64,000 bases of DNA from an uncultured Desulfatiglans sp. GTDB lineage: Bacteria; Desulfobacterota; DSM-4660; Desulfatiglandales; Desulfatiglandaceae. The notes beneath the pieces are model-generated. The model was given only the letters and a program-made list of their open reading frames with translations, searched no databases and was not told the DNA's origin. The position numbers and the translations under genes are program-made. The stretch is taken from contig LR026961.1 of assembly GCA_900498135.1 (NCBI GenBank), positions 4,737,106 to 4,801,105 of the forward strand, written 5' to 3'. This document shows positions 45,958-54,545 of the stretch, in pieces (the first letter of the stretch is position 1; each line of letters begins with the position of its first letter).

Positions 45958-47219
45958 GCCACGCCCCCCTCGAGATGGGCGTAAACCGGGAAGCGGCGGC
46001 ACAACTCCCGCACCTCCCTGCCGACGGCCGCAAGCGTCATCTCCGATTCCGGGTGCTCGAGCACGTTGCGGATCCAACCGGCGATCAGGCGCATTTCTTC
46101 GGCTCCCATCCCCCGCGTGGTCAGCGCCGGCGTCCCGAGCCGCAGGCCGCTCGTGATCTTCGGGCCGCGCCGGTCATAGGGGATGGCGTTCTTGTTGGCG
46201 ACGATGCCTGCCCTGACAAGGGCGGCCTCCGCATCCTTGCCCGTCAGGCTCCGGTTGCTCAGATTGAGCAAAAGCAGGTGGTTGTCGGTCCCTCCGGAGA
46301 CCAGATCGAAGCCGAACCCCGTCAGTGCCTCGCCCAGCGCCTTCGCGTTCTGGATCACCTGCTTCTGGTAGGCGGTGAACTTCGCGCCGAGCGCCTCCCC
46401 CAGGGCCACCGCCTTGGCGGCGATCACATGCATCAGGGGGCCTCCCTGAATCCCCGGAAAGATCCCCTTGTCGAGTTTTTCCCCGTATCTTGCATCCGAC
46501 AGGATGAGTCCGCCGCGAGGCCCGCGCAGCGTTTTGTGGGTCGTGGTGGTCACGAAATCCGCCCGGCCGATCGGCGTCGGGTGCAACCCGGCCGCCACGA
46601 GGCCGGCGATGTGCGCCATGTCGGCCATCAGGTAGGCGTCGTTTTCGTGGGCGATTTCAGCGAAGAGATCGAAATCGATGTAGCGGGGATAGGCGCTCGC
46701 GCCGGCGATGATCAGGCGCGGTTTGTGCCGCCGGGTCAGATCGCGCACTTGGTCGTAATCGATCCGGTGCGATTCGGGGTGCACGCCGTAGGATATCGCA
46801 TTGTAAAGTTTTCCCGAAAAACTGACTGCGCTCCCGTGCGTCAGATGCCCCCCCTGGGCCAGCCCCATCCCCAGGATGGTGTCCCCCGGCTCGAGAAAAG
46901 AGATATAGATGCCCATGTTGGCCTGCGAACCGGAATGCGGCTGGACATTGGCGTATTCCGCCCCGAACAGCGTCCGGGCACGCTCGATGGCGAGGTGCTC
47001 AACCGTGTCGACGTATTCGCATCCACCGTAATACCGCGCTCCGGGGTAGCCCTCCGCATACTTGTTGGTCATCACGGAGCCCTGCGCCTCCATGACGGCC
47101 CGGCTCGCATAGTTTTCGGACGCGATCATGACGAGCCCGTCCTGCTCGCGCGCAATTTCCCGTCCTATGGCCTCGAAGACCTCACTGTCCGCTTCCTTCA
47201 AAGATCTGTCCCGCAACAT
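45954..47219 (-). CDS. glyA: Serine hydroxymethyltransferase
   Basis: 421 residues from the ATG at 47219, after GAGGGGCGG. PLP enzyme exchanging serine and glycine with methylene-THF. Signature: [20 protein letters not shown] with the PLP Lys in T-H-K, upstream [15 protein letters not shown] and [13 protein letters not shown]. Complete. It overlaps the deaminase gene downstream by four bases and follows rpiB by seven. Confidence 0.97.
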   Translation of the reverse strand: MLRDRSLKEADSEVFEAIGREIAREQDGLVMIASENYASRAVMEAQGSVMTNKYAEGYPGARYYGGCEYVDTVEHLAIERARTLFGAEYANVQPHSGSQANMGIYISFLEPGDTILGMGLAQGGHLTHGSAVSFSGKLYNAISYGVHPESHRIDYDQVRDLTRRHKPRLIIAGASAYPRYIDFDLFAEIAHENDAYLMADMAHIAGLVAAGLHPTPIGRADFVTTTTHKTLRGPRGGLILSDARYGEKLDKGIFPGIQGGPLMHVIAAKAVALGEALGAKFTAYQKQVIQNAKALGEALTGFGFDLVSGGTDNHLLLLNLSNRSLTGKDAEAALVRAGIVANKNAIPYDRRGPKITSGLRLGTPALTTRGMGAEEMRLIAGWIRNVLEHPESEMTLAAVGREVRELCRRFPVYAHLEGGVA

Positions 47220-47226
47220 CCGCCCC

Positions 47227-47655
47227 TCAATCGAACTGCGACACCCGCAGCGCATGCCGACCCCCTTCGAAGGGGGTCTCGAGAAAAAGGTCCACCATCT
47301 CGAGGGCGATCCCCTCGCCGGTCACCCGCCCACCCATGGCGAGGATATTCGCGTCATTGTGCATACGCGCCATCTTGACCGTATAAAGGCCGTGGCACAG
47401 GGCCGCCCGCACCTTCCGATAGCGGTTGGCCACCATGCTCATCCCGATGCCGGTGCCGCAGATCAGGATGCCCCGCTCGTATTCGCCGTTCGCCACCGCC
47501 TGCGCCACCTGGTGAGCGATCCGCGGGTAATCTATGGAAGCGCAGTCGAAGGTCCCCGCATCCACGACGCGGTGGTTCGACGTTTCGATCAAATGGCGTC
47601 TGCAGGCCTCTTTAAGCCCGAAGCCGGCATGGTCTGAACCGATGATAATATTCAT
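47227..47655 (-). CDS. rpiB: Ribose-5-phosphate isomerase B
   Basis: 142 residues. [22 protein letters not shown], the active-site [29 protein letters not shown] and [22 protein letters not shown] are diagnostic. It interconverts ribose-5-phosphate and ribulose-5-phosphate, giving the latter to riboflavin synthesis among other routes. It lies between fabF and glyA. Confidence 0.97.
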   Translation of the reverse strand: MNIIIGSDHAGFGLKEACRRHLIETSNHRVVDAGTFDCASIDYPRIAHQVAQAVANGEYERGILICGTGIGMSMVANRYRKVRAALCHGLYTVKMARMHNDANILAMGGRVTGEGIALEMVDLFLETPFEGGRHALRVSQFD

Positions 47656-47721
47656 GATATCCGTCTTTTTTCTGCAGAGGGAAAGCGCGGCGCCGCCCCC
47701 TGCCTAAAAGGATCGACCCCC

Positions 47722-48972
47722 TTATCGAGCCTCGGGCTCGTAACGTTTGAAAAGCAGAGAGGCGTTGGTGCCTCCGAAGCCGAAAGAATTGGACATGACA
47801 GTCCGCACCGCCGCTTGGCGGGCGACGTTCGGGACATAATCGAGGTCGCACTCCGGATCGGGGTTCTCATAATTGATCGTCGGGGGAATGACGCCCTCCT
47901 TCAGGGTCAAGGCCGAAAAGATGGCCTCCACACCGCCCGCCCCGCCCAGCAAATGGCCGGTCATCGATTTGGTCGAACTGACGGCGATCTTCGCGGCATG
48001 CTCCCCGAAGACAGCCTTGATCGCCCGGTTTTCCGCGGCATCGTTCAATTTCGTGGAGGTGCCGTGGGCGTTGATGCAATCGATTTCCTCGGGCCTCATG
48101 CCGGCGAAGGCGAGTGCCATCCGCATGCAGAGAATCGCTCCCGCCCCGTCCGGATGCGGCGCGGACACATGGTGGGCATCCCCGCTGAGCCCGTAGCCGA
48201 CGAGCTCGGCATAGATCGGCGCGCCCCTGGACTTGGCGTGTTCGAGTTCTTCGAGGATCAGGATCCCCGCGCCCTCTCCCATGATAAACCCGTCCCGGTC
48301 GAGCTCGAACGGACGGGAGGCCTTCTCGGGTTCGTCGTTGCGCGTGGACAGTGCCTTCATCGAACAGAATCCGCCGAGCGCGAGCGGGGTGACCACCGCC
48401 TCGGCCCCGCCGGTGATCATGGCATCGCACACACCCTCACGGATCATCCGAAAGGATTCCCCGACCGCGTGGGCACTCGCCGCACACGCGGTCTCGATCG
48501 AAAGGTTCGGCCCCATGGTCCCGAATTCGATGGCGATCTGGCCTGGAGCCATATTGGCGATGATCCCTGGAATGAAGAAGGGGCTGATTCTCCGAGGCCC
48601 CTTTTCCAGCAGAACCTGGTGATAATGCTCCAGCATGGCCAAGCCGCCCAGGCCGGAGCCGGTAACGCAGCCCACACGCCCGGCATTGGATGAATCGACC
48701 TTGAGGCCCGAATCCGCCATCGCCATCTTCGCCGAGGCCACGGCATAATGGATGAACACGTCGAACCGCCTGATTTCCTGCTTATCCATGAAATCGGACG
48801 GATCGAAATCCTTGACCTCTCCAGCAATCTGGCTTGCAAAAGGTGACGGATCGAATTTCGTGATCCGGCCGATGCCCGATTTCCCGGCGATGACCGCCTC
48901 CCAATTTTTCTGTACGCCGGTTCCGAGAGGGCTCACCATGCCCATGCCCGTTATGACTACCCGCTTGGCCAT
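47722..48972 (-). CDS. fabF: Beta-ketoacyl-ACP synthase II
   Basis: 416 residues. The thiolase-fold elongation enzyme has the active-site Cys in SIETACAASAHAVGESF, and catalytic His in NAHGTSTKLND and SSTKSMTGHLLGGAGGVEAIF. Elongates acyl-ACP by two carbons. The glycine-rich end FGFGGTNASLLFKR is intact. It directly follows acpP on the strand. Confidence 0.98.
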   Translation of the reverse strand: MAKRVVITGMGMVSPLGTGVQKNWEAVIAGKSGIGRITKFDPSPFASQIAGEVKDFDPSDFMDKQEIRRFDVFIHYAVASAKMAMADSGLKVDSSNAGRVGCVTGSGLGGLAMLEHYHQVLLEKGPRRISPFFIPGIIANMAPGQIAIEFGTMGPNLSIETACAASAHAVGESFRMIREGVCDAMITGGAEAVVTPLALGGFCSMKALSTRNDEPEKASRPFELDRDGFIMGEGAGILILEELEHAKSRGAPIYAELVGYGLSGDAHHVSAPHPDGAGAILCMRMALAFAGMRPEEIDCINAHGTSTKLNDAAENRAIKAVFGEHAAKIAVSSTKSMTGHLLGGAGGVEAIFSALTLKEGVIPPTINYENPDPECDLDYVPNVARQAAVRTVMSNSFGFGGTNASLLFKRYEPEAR

Positions 48973-49068
48973 CGTCTGCCTCCATCTGACTCTTGGTTCA
49001 GCCCCACGGAGGCTCCGTGCTCCTGGAAGACCTCGCCCGCAGGGCCTGGACGGTAGAATCCGGAGGAA

Positions 49069-49305
49069 TCAACCGATCGTTTTCTTGATGTAGTTGATGG
49101 CGTCCTGAACCGTGGCGATCTTTTCCGCGTCTTCATCCGGAATCGAAATATCGAACTCTTCTTCCATCGCCATGATCAGTTCGACCTGATCCAGGGAATC
49201 CGCCCCGAGATCGTCCACGAAAGAGGCCTCGGGAACCACGTCTTCCTCGGGCACATCCAGCTGCTCACAGATGATCTTCTTAACCTTTTCTTCCACCTGA
49301 CCCAT
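49069..49305 (-). CDS. acpP: Acyl carrier protein
   Basis: 78 residues from the ATG at 49305 after AAGGAGGTAACGCAATA. The phosphopantetheine Ser is in [19 protein letters not shown]. Acidic four-helix protein carrying growing acyl chains. It lies between fabG and fabF. Confidence 0.98.
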   Translation of the reverse strand: MGQVEEKVKKIICEQLDVPEEDVVPEASFVDDLGADSLDQVELIMAMEEEFDISIPDEDAEKIATVQDAINYIKKTIG

Positions 49306-49433
49306 TATTGCGTTACCTCCTTGAAATCGTAAAGGAACCCGTAATCTCACCCTGCCGCAGGCCAGCCGGCCCTGCCGGCCGGGCCCGCCCAATGTACCCG
49401 AAGCCCCGCCCAAAAGCAATGGCTCTCGGAATT

Positions 49434-50183
49434 TTACATGTACAACCCGCCGTTGACGTGGATGACCTGCCCCGTCAGATAGGCGGCCTTGATCGAACAG
49501 AGCCAGTAAACAGCGTTGGCCACATCGTCGGACTGCCCCATCCTGCCTAGAGGAATCTGCTCGATGAAGCTTGACTTCACCTTCTCGGGCAGGACCGCCG
49601 TCATATCCGTCTCGATGAAACCTGGGGCCACCGCATTGACTCGGATCGCACGGGAGGCCACCTCACGCGCCACGCTCCGGGTAAACCCCAGGATCCCCGC
49701 CTTCGAAGCAGCGTAGTTGCCCTGTCCGAAATTGCCGCGTTCGGCCACGACCGACGAGATGCTGACGATGCAGCCCGCCCGCTGCTTCATCATCGGCTTC
49801 AACACGGCCTGCGTGCAGTTGAAGACACTCTTCAGGTTCACCCGGATGACGGCGTCCCATTCCTCTTCGCTCATCCGCACGAGGATCTTGTCGCGGGTGA
49901 TGCCGGCGTTGTTCACCAGGACATCGACACGGCCGAACCGTTCGACGATGTCATCGATCAGCGCCGCCGCTGCAGAGTAGGAAGAGATGTCGACACGGTG
50001 GCTCTCCGCCTCGACCCCCCGCGACTTCAACACGGCAAGGGTCTCGTCGGCGGCTGTCTCGTCCGGATCATAGTGGGCCAGGACCAGACGGGCGCCTTCT
50101 TCCGCAAAGGCATAGGCCGTAGCCCGGCCGATTCCCCTGGATCCTCCTGTAATCAATACGATTCGGGAAGCTACTTCTCCCAT
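49434..50183 (-). CDS. fabG: 3-oxoacyl-ACP reductase
   Basis: 249 residues, short-chain dehydrogenase fold: cofactor motif [39 protein letters not shown], catalytic [21 protein letters not shown] (Ser, Tyr, Lys), end VNGGLYM. Reduces beta-ketoacyl-ACP with NADPH. The expected fabH and fabD between plsX and fabG are not here, so they must be encoded elsewhere. Confidence 0.97.
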   Translation of the reverse strand: MGEVASRIVLITGGSRGIGRATAYAFAEEGARLVLAHYDPDETAADETLAVLKSRGVEAESHRVDISSYSAAAALIDDIVERFGRVDVLVNNAGITRDKILVRMSEEEWDAVIRVNLKSVFNCTQAVLKPMMKQRAGCIVSISSVVAERGNFGQGNYAASKAGILGFTRSVAREVASRAIRVNAVAPGFIETDMTAVLPEKVKSSFIEQIPLGRMGQSDDVANAVYWLCSIKAAYLTGQVIHVNGGLYM

Positions 50184-50245
50184 TCTCTCACCTCGATGAC
50201 TAGGCTCCGACCGCCGGCCGCCCCGGGCCCCGGCAGAAGAGCGCG

Positions 50246-51271
50246 TCAGGAAACCAGCTGTTTCTCATCGCCGTGGTTCAGGGAACTGACCGACACCAAC
50301 TGCTCGGCCATCTTATCCAGCACCCGGTTTTCGGCATAACGGGCCGCCAGGATGACGGCATTCTTGATGGCCCTGGGCGGCGACCCGCCGTGGCAGACCA
50401 TGCCCACGCCCTGAATCCCCAGAAGCGGCGCCCCGCCGTACTCGGCATAATCGAGCACCCTGCGCGCCCGCGCCAGGGCGCGCCCCCCAGCCAGCAGCAA
50501 CAGGCGGCCCGCCGCCGACCGGCGCAGTTCGTCCCGCATCAACTCCTCCATCTGATCACTCAAGCCTTCGATCAGCTTCAGGACCACGTTGCCCACAAAG
50601 CCATCGCAGACGATGACATCGGCCGCGCCCGAAAGGATGTCCCGCCCTTCGACATTCCCGATGAAATGGAGGGGACTTCGCCTGAAGAGATCCCAGGCCG
50701 CGCGCACCTGCTCGTTTCCCTTGCTGACCTCTTCACCGATGTTCAGGAGGGCGGTTCTCGGCCGATGGACCCCGAAACAGGTCGCGGAAAACGCGTGCGC
50801 CATCAAACCGAACTGCAGGAGATGCGACGGCCGACAGTCCACATTCGCACCAGCGTCGATGAGGACTACGGGACCTGATGGCGAAGGAAGCAGGGTTGCG
50901 ATGCCCGGCCGATCGACGCCTTCGAGCTTGCCGAGCGTCAGAAGCCCCGCAGCCAGCGTAGCGCCCGAGTTGCCGGCGCTGACCACCGCCTGTGCCTTGC
51001 CCGCCTTGACAAGCTCGAACGCTACACGGATGGAGGCGCTCTTCTTGCCGCGGACCGCCTTCAGCGGCGATTCGCCCATCTCCACGACATCCTCGCAGTG
51101 ATGGACGGAAACGCGTGACTCGCCGCGCTGAGAACGGAGGGAACGGCGGATCTCCGGTTCACGGCCCACCAGGAGCACCTCGATGCCGCGTTCTTTGGCC
51201 GCCGCAACGGCCCCCTCGACAACGGCGTCCGGTGCAAAATCCCCGCCCATGGCATCAACCGCTACGATCAT
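50246..51271 (-). CDS. plsX: Phosphate acyltransferase PlsX
   Basis: 341 residues. MIVAVDAMGGDFAPDAVVEGAV, TLLPSPSGPVVLIDAGANVDC and GFVGNVVLKLIEGL are diagnostic. It makes acyl-phosphate from acyl-ACP for PlsY. It follows rpmF by about 100 bp, a spacer filled by a repeat fragment. Confidence 0.97.
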   Translation of the reverse strand: MIVAVDAMGGDFAPDAVVEGAVAAAKERGIEVLLVGREPEIRRSLRSQRGESRVSVHHCEDVVEMGESPLKAVRGKKSASIRVAFELVKAGKAQAVVSAGNSGATLAAGLLTLGKLEGVDRPGIATLLPSPSGPVVLIDAGANVDCRPSHLLQFGLMAHAFSATCFGVHRPRTALLNIGEEVSKGNEQVRAAWDLFRRSPLHFIGNVEGRDILSGAADVIVCDGFVGNVVLKLIEGLSDQMEELMRDELRRSAAGRLLLLAGGRALARARRVLDYAEYGGAPLLGIQGVGMVCHGGSPPRAIKNAVILAARYAENRVLDKMAEQLVSVSSLNHGDEKQLVS

Positions 51272-51307
51272 GCCAGCCCGTATCCATGCTTACAAACGCG
51301 TTTCCCT

Positions 51308-51369
51308 GCAAGCGTCCTTGCCCTCAAGGCGCGCCGAGATTGCCAAACAAGACCTTTTCCGGATGCAAA
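51308..51369 (-). repeat. Dispersed repeat, copy G (end fragment)
   Basis: On the minus strand TTTGCATCCGGAAAAGGTC, then TTTGGCAATCTCGGCG, matching one end and adjoining interior of the intact copies. It starts directly after the TGA of rpmF and fills the space before plsX. Confidence 0.75.
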
Positions 51370-51552
51370 TCAACTCTCTTCTTTGGCGATCACCACCCTG
51401 CCTTTATAGGTGCCGCACTCAGGGCATACCCGATGCGGAAGCACCGGCTCATGGCACTGCGGGCACGTCGAAAGGTTGGGAAGGTTTACATGGTCATGCG
51501 CCCTGCGCGTATCACGCTTCGCTCTGGATTTCCGTTTCTTGGGGACAGCCAT
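51370..51552 (-). CDS. rpmF: Large ribosomal subunit protein bL32
   Basis: 60 residues: [19 protein letters not shown] then a zinc ribbon with CPQC and CPEC (30-33 and 43-46). The four-Cys form. It lies 8 bp downstream of yceD; yceD-rpmF-plsX is one of the best-conserved bacterial gene orders. Confidence 0.98.
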   Translation of the reverse strand: MAVPKKRKSRAKRDTRRAHDHVNLPNLSTCPQCHEPVLPHRVCPECGTYKGRVVIAKEES

Positions 51553-51560
51553 ATCGTTTA

Positions 51561-52094
51561 TCAATCTCCTTGGATCTTTAAGGTTTTCAATTTCGCAAAG
51601 GCCGGATTCGTCCGGTCTTCCTTGCAGCGGCAAGCCGCTTCGTTCAGGTTCACCCCGCAGCGGGGGCAGATCCCCCGGCAGTCTTCCCGGCAAAGCAGTT
51701 TCATCGGCAGAGACAGATAGATCTGCTCCCGAACCAGCTCGGCCAGATCGATTTCGTTGGTGGTGATATAATCGGTGGCGAGGTCCTCCTCGGTCAGCTC
51801 GACCTCCTCTGCGTCCTCGCCGGCCGGAGGCAGCACCAGGAACAAACGGAACGAGGCATCGACCGGAAGGCTGTAGGTCTCGAGGCATCGGTCACAAGGG
51901 ACCTTCAGCCTCCCGCTCACACGCCCTTCCAGGACGAACTTGGTGCCCAATCGGGCCAGAGTCGCCGAGACGGAAACGGGTCCATCCAGCCCCAGAATAG
52001 GATCGTCCGGGCCTTCGGACCGCCACCAGCCCGGCGTCAGCTCAAAGCTGAACTCCCGGTGGGGTGCAGTCATGGTTCGCAGATCGATGATCAA
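51561..52094 (-). CDS. yceD: DUF177/YceD-family protein (large-subunit rRNA accumulation)
   Basis: About 177 residues if it starts at the TTG at 52094 (LIIDLRTM...), which is preceded by AAAGGATCCAGCCCG; an ATG at 52211 is possible but adds 39 atypical residues. The family core [24 protein letters not shown] has the Cys pair, and the C-terminal [29 protein letters not shown] is the DUF177 zinc tail. The protein takes part in 23S rRNA and L32 homeostasis, in line with rpmF next door. Confidence 0.88.
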   Translation of the reverse strand: MIIDLRTMTAPHREFSFELTPGWWRSEGPDDPILGLDGPVSVSATLARLGTKFVLEGRVSGRLKVPCDRCLETYSLPVDASFRLFLVLPPAGEDAEEVELTEEDLATDYITTNEIDLAELVREQIYLSLPMKLLCREDCRGICPRCGVNLNEAACRCKEDRTNPAFAKLKTLKIQGD

Positions 52095-52375
52095 CGGGCT
52101 GGATCCTTTCCGGCCGCCGCCAGGCAGCTGTTTCCGCTGGACGAGCCCCGCTCGTTCGACGGCCATATTAACCGCATCGACACCATGCGGATTCTTCCAT
52201 CCGGTTCCCATCCGAAACAGCCTGCGACGAGCAGGCTTCCATCAGGAAACCATCTCTTTTCGCGCCGCGCGAAGAACCTACGGGCAGGGCTCCATGGGGC
52301 GCTTTTCCGGACCTGACCAACCGTCTTCCCGGGCACCCCGGCGGCCCGGCACTCCATCAAAAAAATAAAAGATTT

Positions 52376-52403
52376 AGTATATAAATAGACTTACCATTGT
52401 CAA
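52376..52403 (-). promoter_or_regulatory. Sigma-70 promoter for the yceD-rpmF-plsX-fab operon
   Basis: On the minus strand a perfect TTGACA (52398-52403), 16 bp and TATACT (52376-52381), with AT-rich sequence downstream. The best promoter match in the window. The leader to yceD is about 270 nt. Confidence 0.7.
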
Positions 52404-52479
52404 GAATTTAATTCCTACAGCCCCATCACAGGTTATTTTAACAATATTAAACATGTTTTTTTCATTTTTTATTTTTTTA

Positions 52480-52508
52480 TTGACGTTTGCCATATATTTG
52501 TGATATTT
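52480..52508 (+). promoter_or_regulatory. Sigma-70-like promoter for the unknown gene at 52.6 kb
   Basis: TTGACG (52480-52485), about 17 bp, then ATATTT. It would put the transcript start after the TTG at 52487, which supports the later ATG at 52580 as the translation start. Confidence 0.4.
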
Positions 52509-52579
52509 ATCGAAGCCAAGATTTTCATAGGTCGAAACGCGCAATCGTGCTCGCTTTAAACCCCGCCCTGAAATCATCT

Positions 52580-53665
52580 ATGTGGAAGCCGCGCCAAAAT
52601 CTCAATTATTATGAAAAACTCCGACGTTCTCTCTATGAAATCCTCCGAGACTCTCTCGAGCGGCAGCTCATGAAGACCGCCCTGGTCGATTCCTTCTACA
52701 ATTATGAGAGGGAAGGCATCGAATACCCGTTCGTCGACCGAAGCGAACTCAAACCCAAATCCAAGCGGATGGAAAAGGAATCCGCCCTCGACAACACCTT
52801 CATCGTCATCTTCTGCGAAGGGAAGCTCCAGCCGCAGCACAAGACCTATATCCGGTTCTTCCCTGAAAACACCGTCATCAAGAAGAATCTATCCTATCTG
52901 GCCAATTTCGCTCTTTACAAGCGATTTCACCGGAACCTGCGCTATTTTGAAACGCCCGGCTTCTTCGACCTCGTGGAGGGGCTGCTCAACATCGACTACG
53001 CCCTGTTGATCCAGCAGGACCCCACCGTTGTGAAGCGCAACCGGTACGCCCTCACGCATTTTCATGTCAAGATCGACTGGCCGATCGCCGAGGCCGCCCA
53101 GGATCTCGCTAAGGGGCTTCGCTACATCCAGAACCACCTGTACGAAAACGGCGACAAGCAGGGGCGCATCCTGCAGAACAAACTCTTCGAATACTACGGG
53201 TGCCACCACAGCGTCGGGGGGAGGCGCACGGCCGGGCTCATCGCCGCGCAGCTTCTCCGATCCCTCGATTGCATATCGACCGTGTTCGTCTCCAGTTCGG
53301 AATCCCGCAGCATGTATAAATACTCGGAGTCCGGGATCTCCAAGTTCTTCCTCGTCCAACTCAACGACCGGCAGATCGAGGAGCTCAGCGGGAAGGTGGG
53401 AGGAGCCCCGGACACCTTCAAAACCGGCTACCTCTATCCAGCCGGGGGTTTCTCCATCGGCATCGCCGAGGCCCGTTACAGCCATACCGTTTATAGCCGC
53501 CCCCCGGAAGACGGCAAGCTCCGCAAGCTCAAACCGGCCTACAATTGGCTGCGGCTGGAAGACGAGTTCCTCCATCCGCGGATCACAGCCCTCAACGCCC
53601 AGCCGATCAGCTACAACTGGGTGTACAGCGGCAGCCCCGAATCGTCCCTTAGGCCGTCTTCCTGA
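52580..53665 (+). CDS. Conserved-looking protein of unknown function, about 361 residues
   Basis: From the ATG at 52580 (MWKPRQNLNYYEKLRRSLYEIL). No signal peptide or membrane helix. Rich in aromatic and basic residues (RFHRNLRYFETPGFFDLVEGLLNIDYALLIQQDP; HFHVKIDWPIAEAAQDLAKGLRYIQNHL), ending in a beta-rich part (FSIGIAEARYSHTVYSRP). I do not recognise a family; it may be a cytosolic enzyme or regulator. Base usage matches its neighbours. Convergent with a small gene of a known DUF type, 21 bp on. Confidence 0.65.
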   Translation: MWKPRQNLNYYEKLRRSLYEILRDSLERQLMKTALVDSFYNYEREGIEYPFVDRSELKPKSKRMEKESALDNTFIVIFCEGKLQPQHKTYIRFFPENTVIKKNLSYLANFALYKRFHRNLRYFETPGFFDLVEGLLNIDYALLIQQDPTVVKRNRYALTHFHVKIDWPIAEAAQDLAKGLRYIQNHLYENGDKQGRILQNKLFEYYGCHHSVGGRRTAGLIAAQLLRSLDCISTVFVSSSESRSMYKYSESGISKFFLVQLNDRQIEELSGKVGGAPDTFKTGYLYPAGGFSIGIAEARYSHTVYSRPPEDGKLRKLKPAYNWLRLEDEFLHPRITALNAQPISYNWVYSGSPESSLRPSS

Positions 53666-53686
53666 GCGATGCGCCGCACAAGATCT

Positions 53687-53917
53687 TCATCTTTCGAGCG
53701 CCAGAAACCACACCCCTGGTCCCCGCCGGCACCGCAGGATGTGCACATCGCGCTCCTCGGTGCGAACCTTGAAATAATCATCCTGCTCCCCATACCAGCG
53801 GTCCAGGATCTCCACGATCCGGTGCTCCCTCCCCTTGTACTCGAAGGCGGTGGGCCGCTCGTCAGCCTTGTACCCCGAGTAGGCCTTCACCTGCACCGAC
53901 AGCCATAACGATGTCAT
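53687..53917 (-). CDS. Small protein, DUF6504-like
   Basis: 76 residues from the ATG at 53917 after GGGGGAAGGGAC. The composition VQVKAYSGYKADERPTAFEYKGREHRIVEILDRWYGEQDDYFKV and ILRCRR matches a widespread small family of unknown function with a short beta fold. No signal peptide. The longer frame through 53992 is unlikely, as its upstream part has no family match. Confidence 0.75.
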   Translation of the reverse strand: MTSLWLSVQVKAYSGYKADERPTAFEYKGREHRIVEILDRWYGEQDDYFKVRTEERDVHILRCRRGPGVWFLALER

Positions 53918-54090
53918 GTCCCTTCCCCCGGCAGGGGCCGCTCGAGCATGCCCCGCGCAAGATCCGCCGATCATTGCCGTGCTCCGCATCAAGATCCGCT
54001 TGTTTCTTTCGGATTATTTATATTATATTCAACGTTCGTTTTGATCCAGAAACAAGTGGATCATGGCAACCCATGCGGCCGACTTATCTG

Positions 54091-54283
54091 GTTTCCATCC
54101 GGAAATGGTCTTTTTGGCCAATCTCGGCGTCAATCTGCACGTTTGCTTGTGCGGCGACCTGCAGGTCGCCTCCGCGCAAATGCTTGATTTCCTTGATATT
54201 GGCCAAACCGGGACCCGCCCCGCAGGGGTGGGACTGAGCACGCGCAGCGTGTAAAGAAAAATCCTCATTTCCGGATTGGAAAC
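54091..54283 (+). mobile_element. MITE-like dispersed repeat, copy C (complete, 193 bp)
   Basis: Ends GTTTCCATCCGGAAATGG and CATTTCCGGATTGGAAAC, interior as in the other copies. The internal palindrome GGCGACCTGCAGGTCGCC is perfect at 54153-54170. Next to copy D with a few bases between, so the two form a tandem pair upstream of gltX. Confidence 0.9.
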
Positions 54284-54287
54284 CAGG

Positions 54288-54478
54288 TTTTATCGGAAAT
54301 GGTCTTTTTGGCCAATCTCGGCGTCAATCTGCACGTTTGCTTGTGCGGCGGCCTCCAGGCCGCCTCCGCGCAAAGGCTTGATTTCCTTGATATTGGCCAA
54401 ACCGGGACCCGCCCCGCAGGGGTGGGACTGAGCACACGCAGCGTGTAAAGAAAAATCCTCATTTTCGGATTGGAAACC
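54288..54478 (+). mobile_element. MITE-like dispersed repeat, copy D (near-complete, tandem with copy C)
   Basis: Left end decayed (TTTTATCGGAAATGG), right end TTTTCGGATTGGAAACC. Its palindrome is GGCGGCCTCCAGGCCGCC, with A-to-G on the left and T-to-C on the right against copy C, so both arms changed together and still pair. Followed by GTTTCCGGATGGAC, another end remnant. Confidence 0.85.
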
Positions 54479-54545
54479 GGCTGGTACCGGGACATCGTTT
54501 CCGGATGGACACCATCTGAATATTCCCTGGAGGCTTTCCTATCTC

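Larger units (their letters stand above)
52095..52579. other. AT-rich divergent promoter interval upstream of yceD
   Basis: Contains promoters facing both ways. Base composition from 52360 to 52520 is clearly more AT-rich than the genes around. No other gene recognised. Confidence 0.6.
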
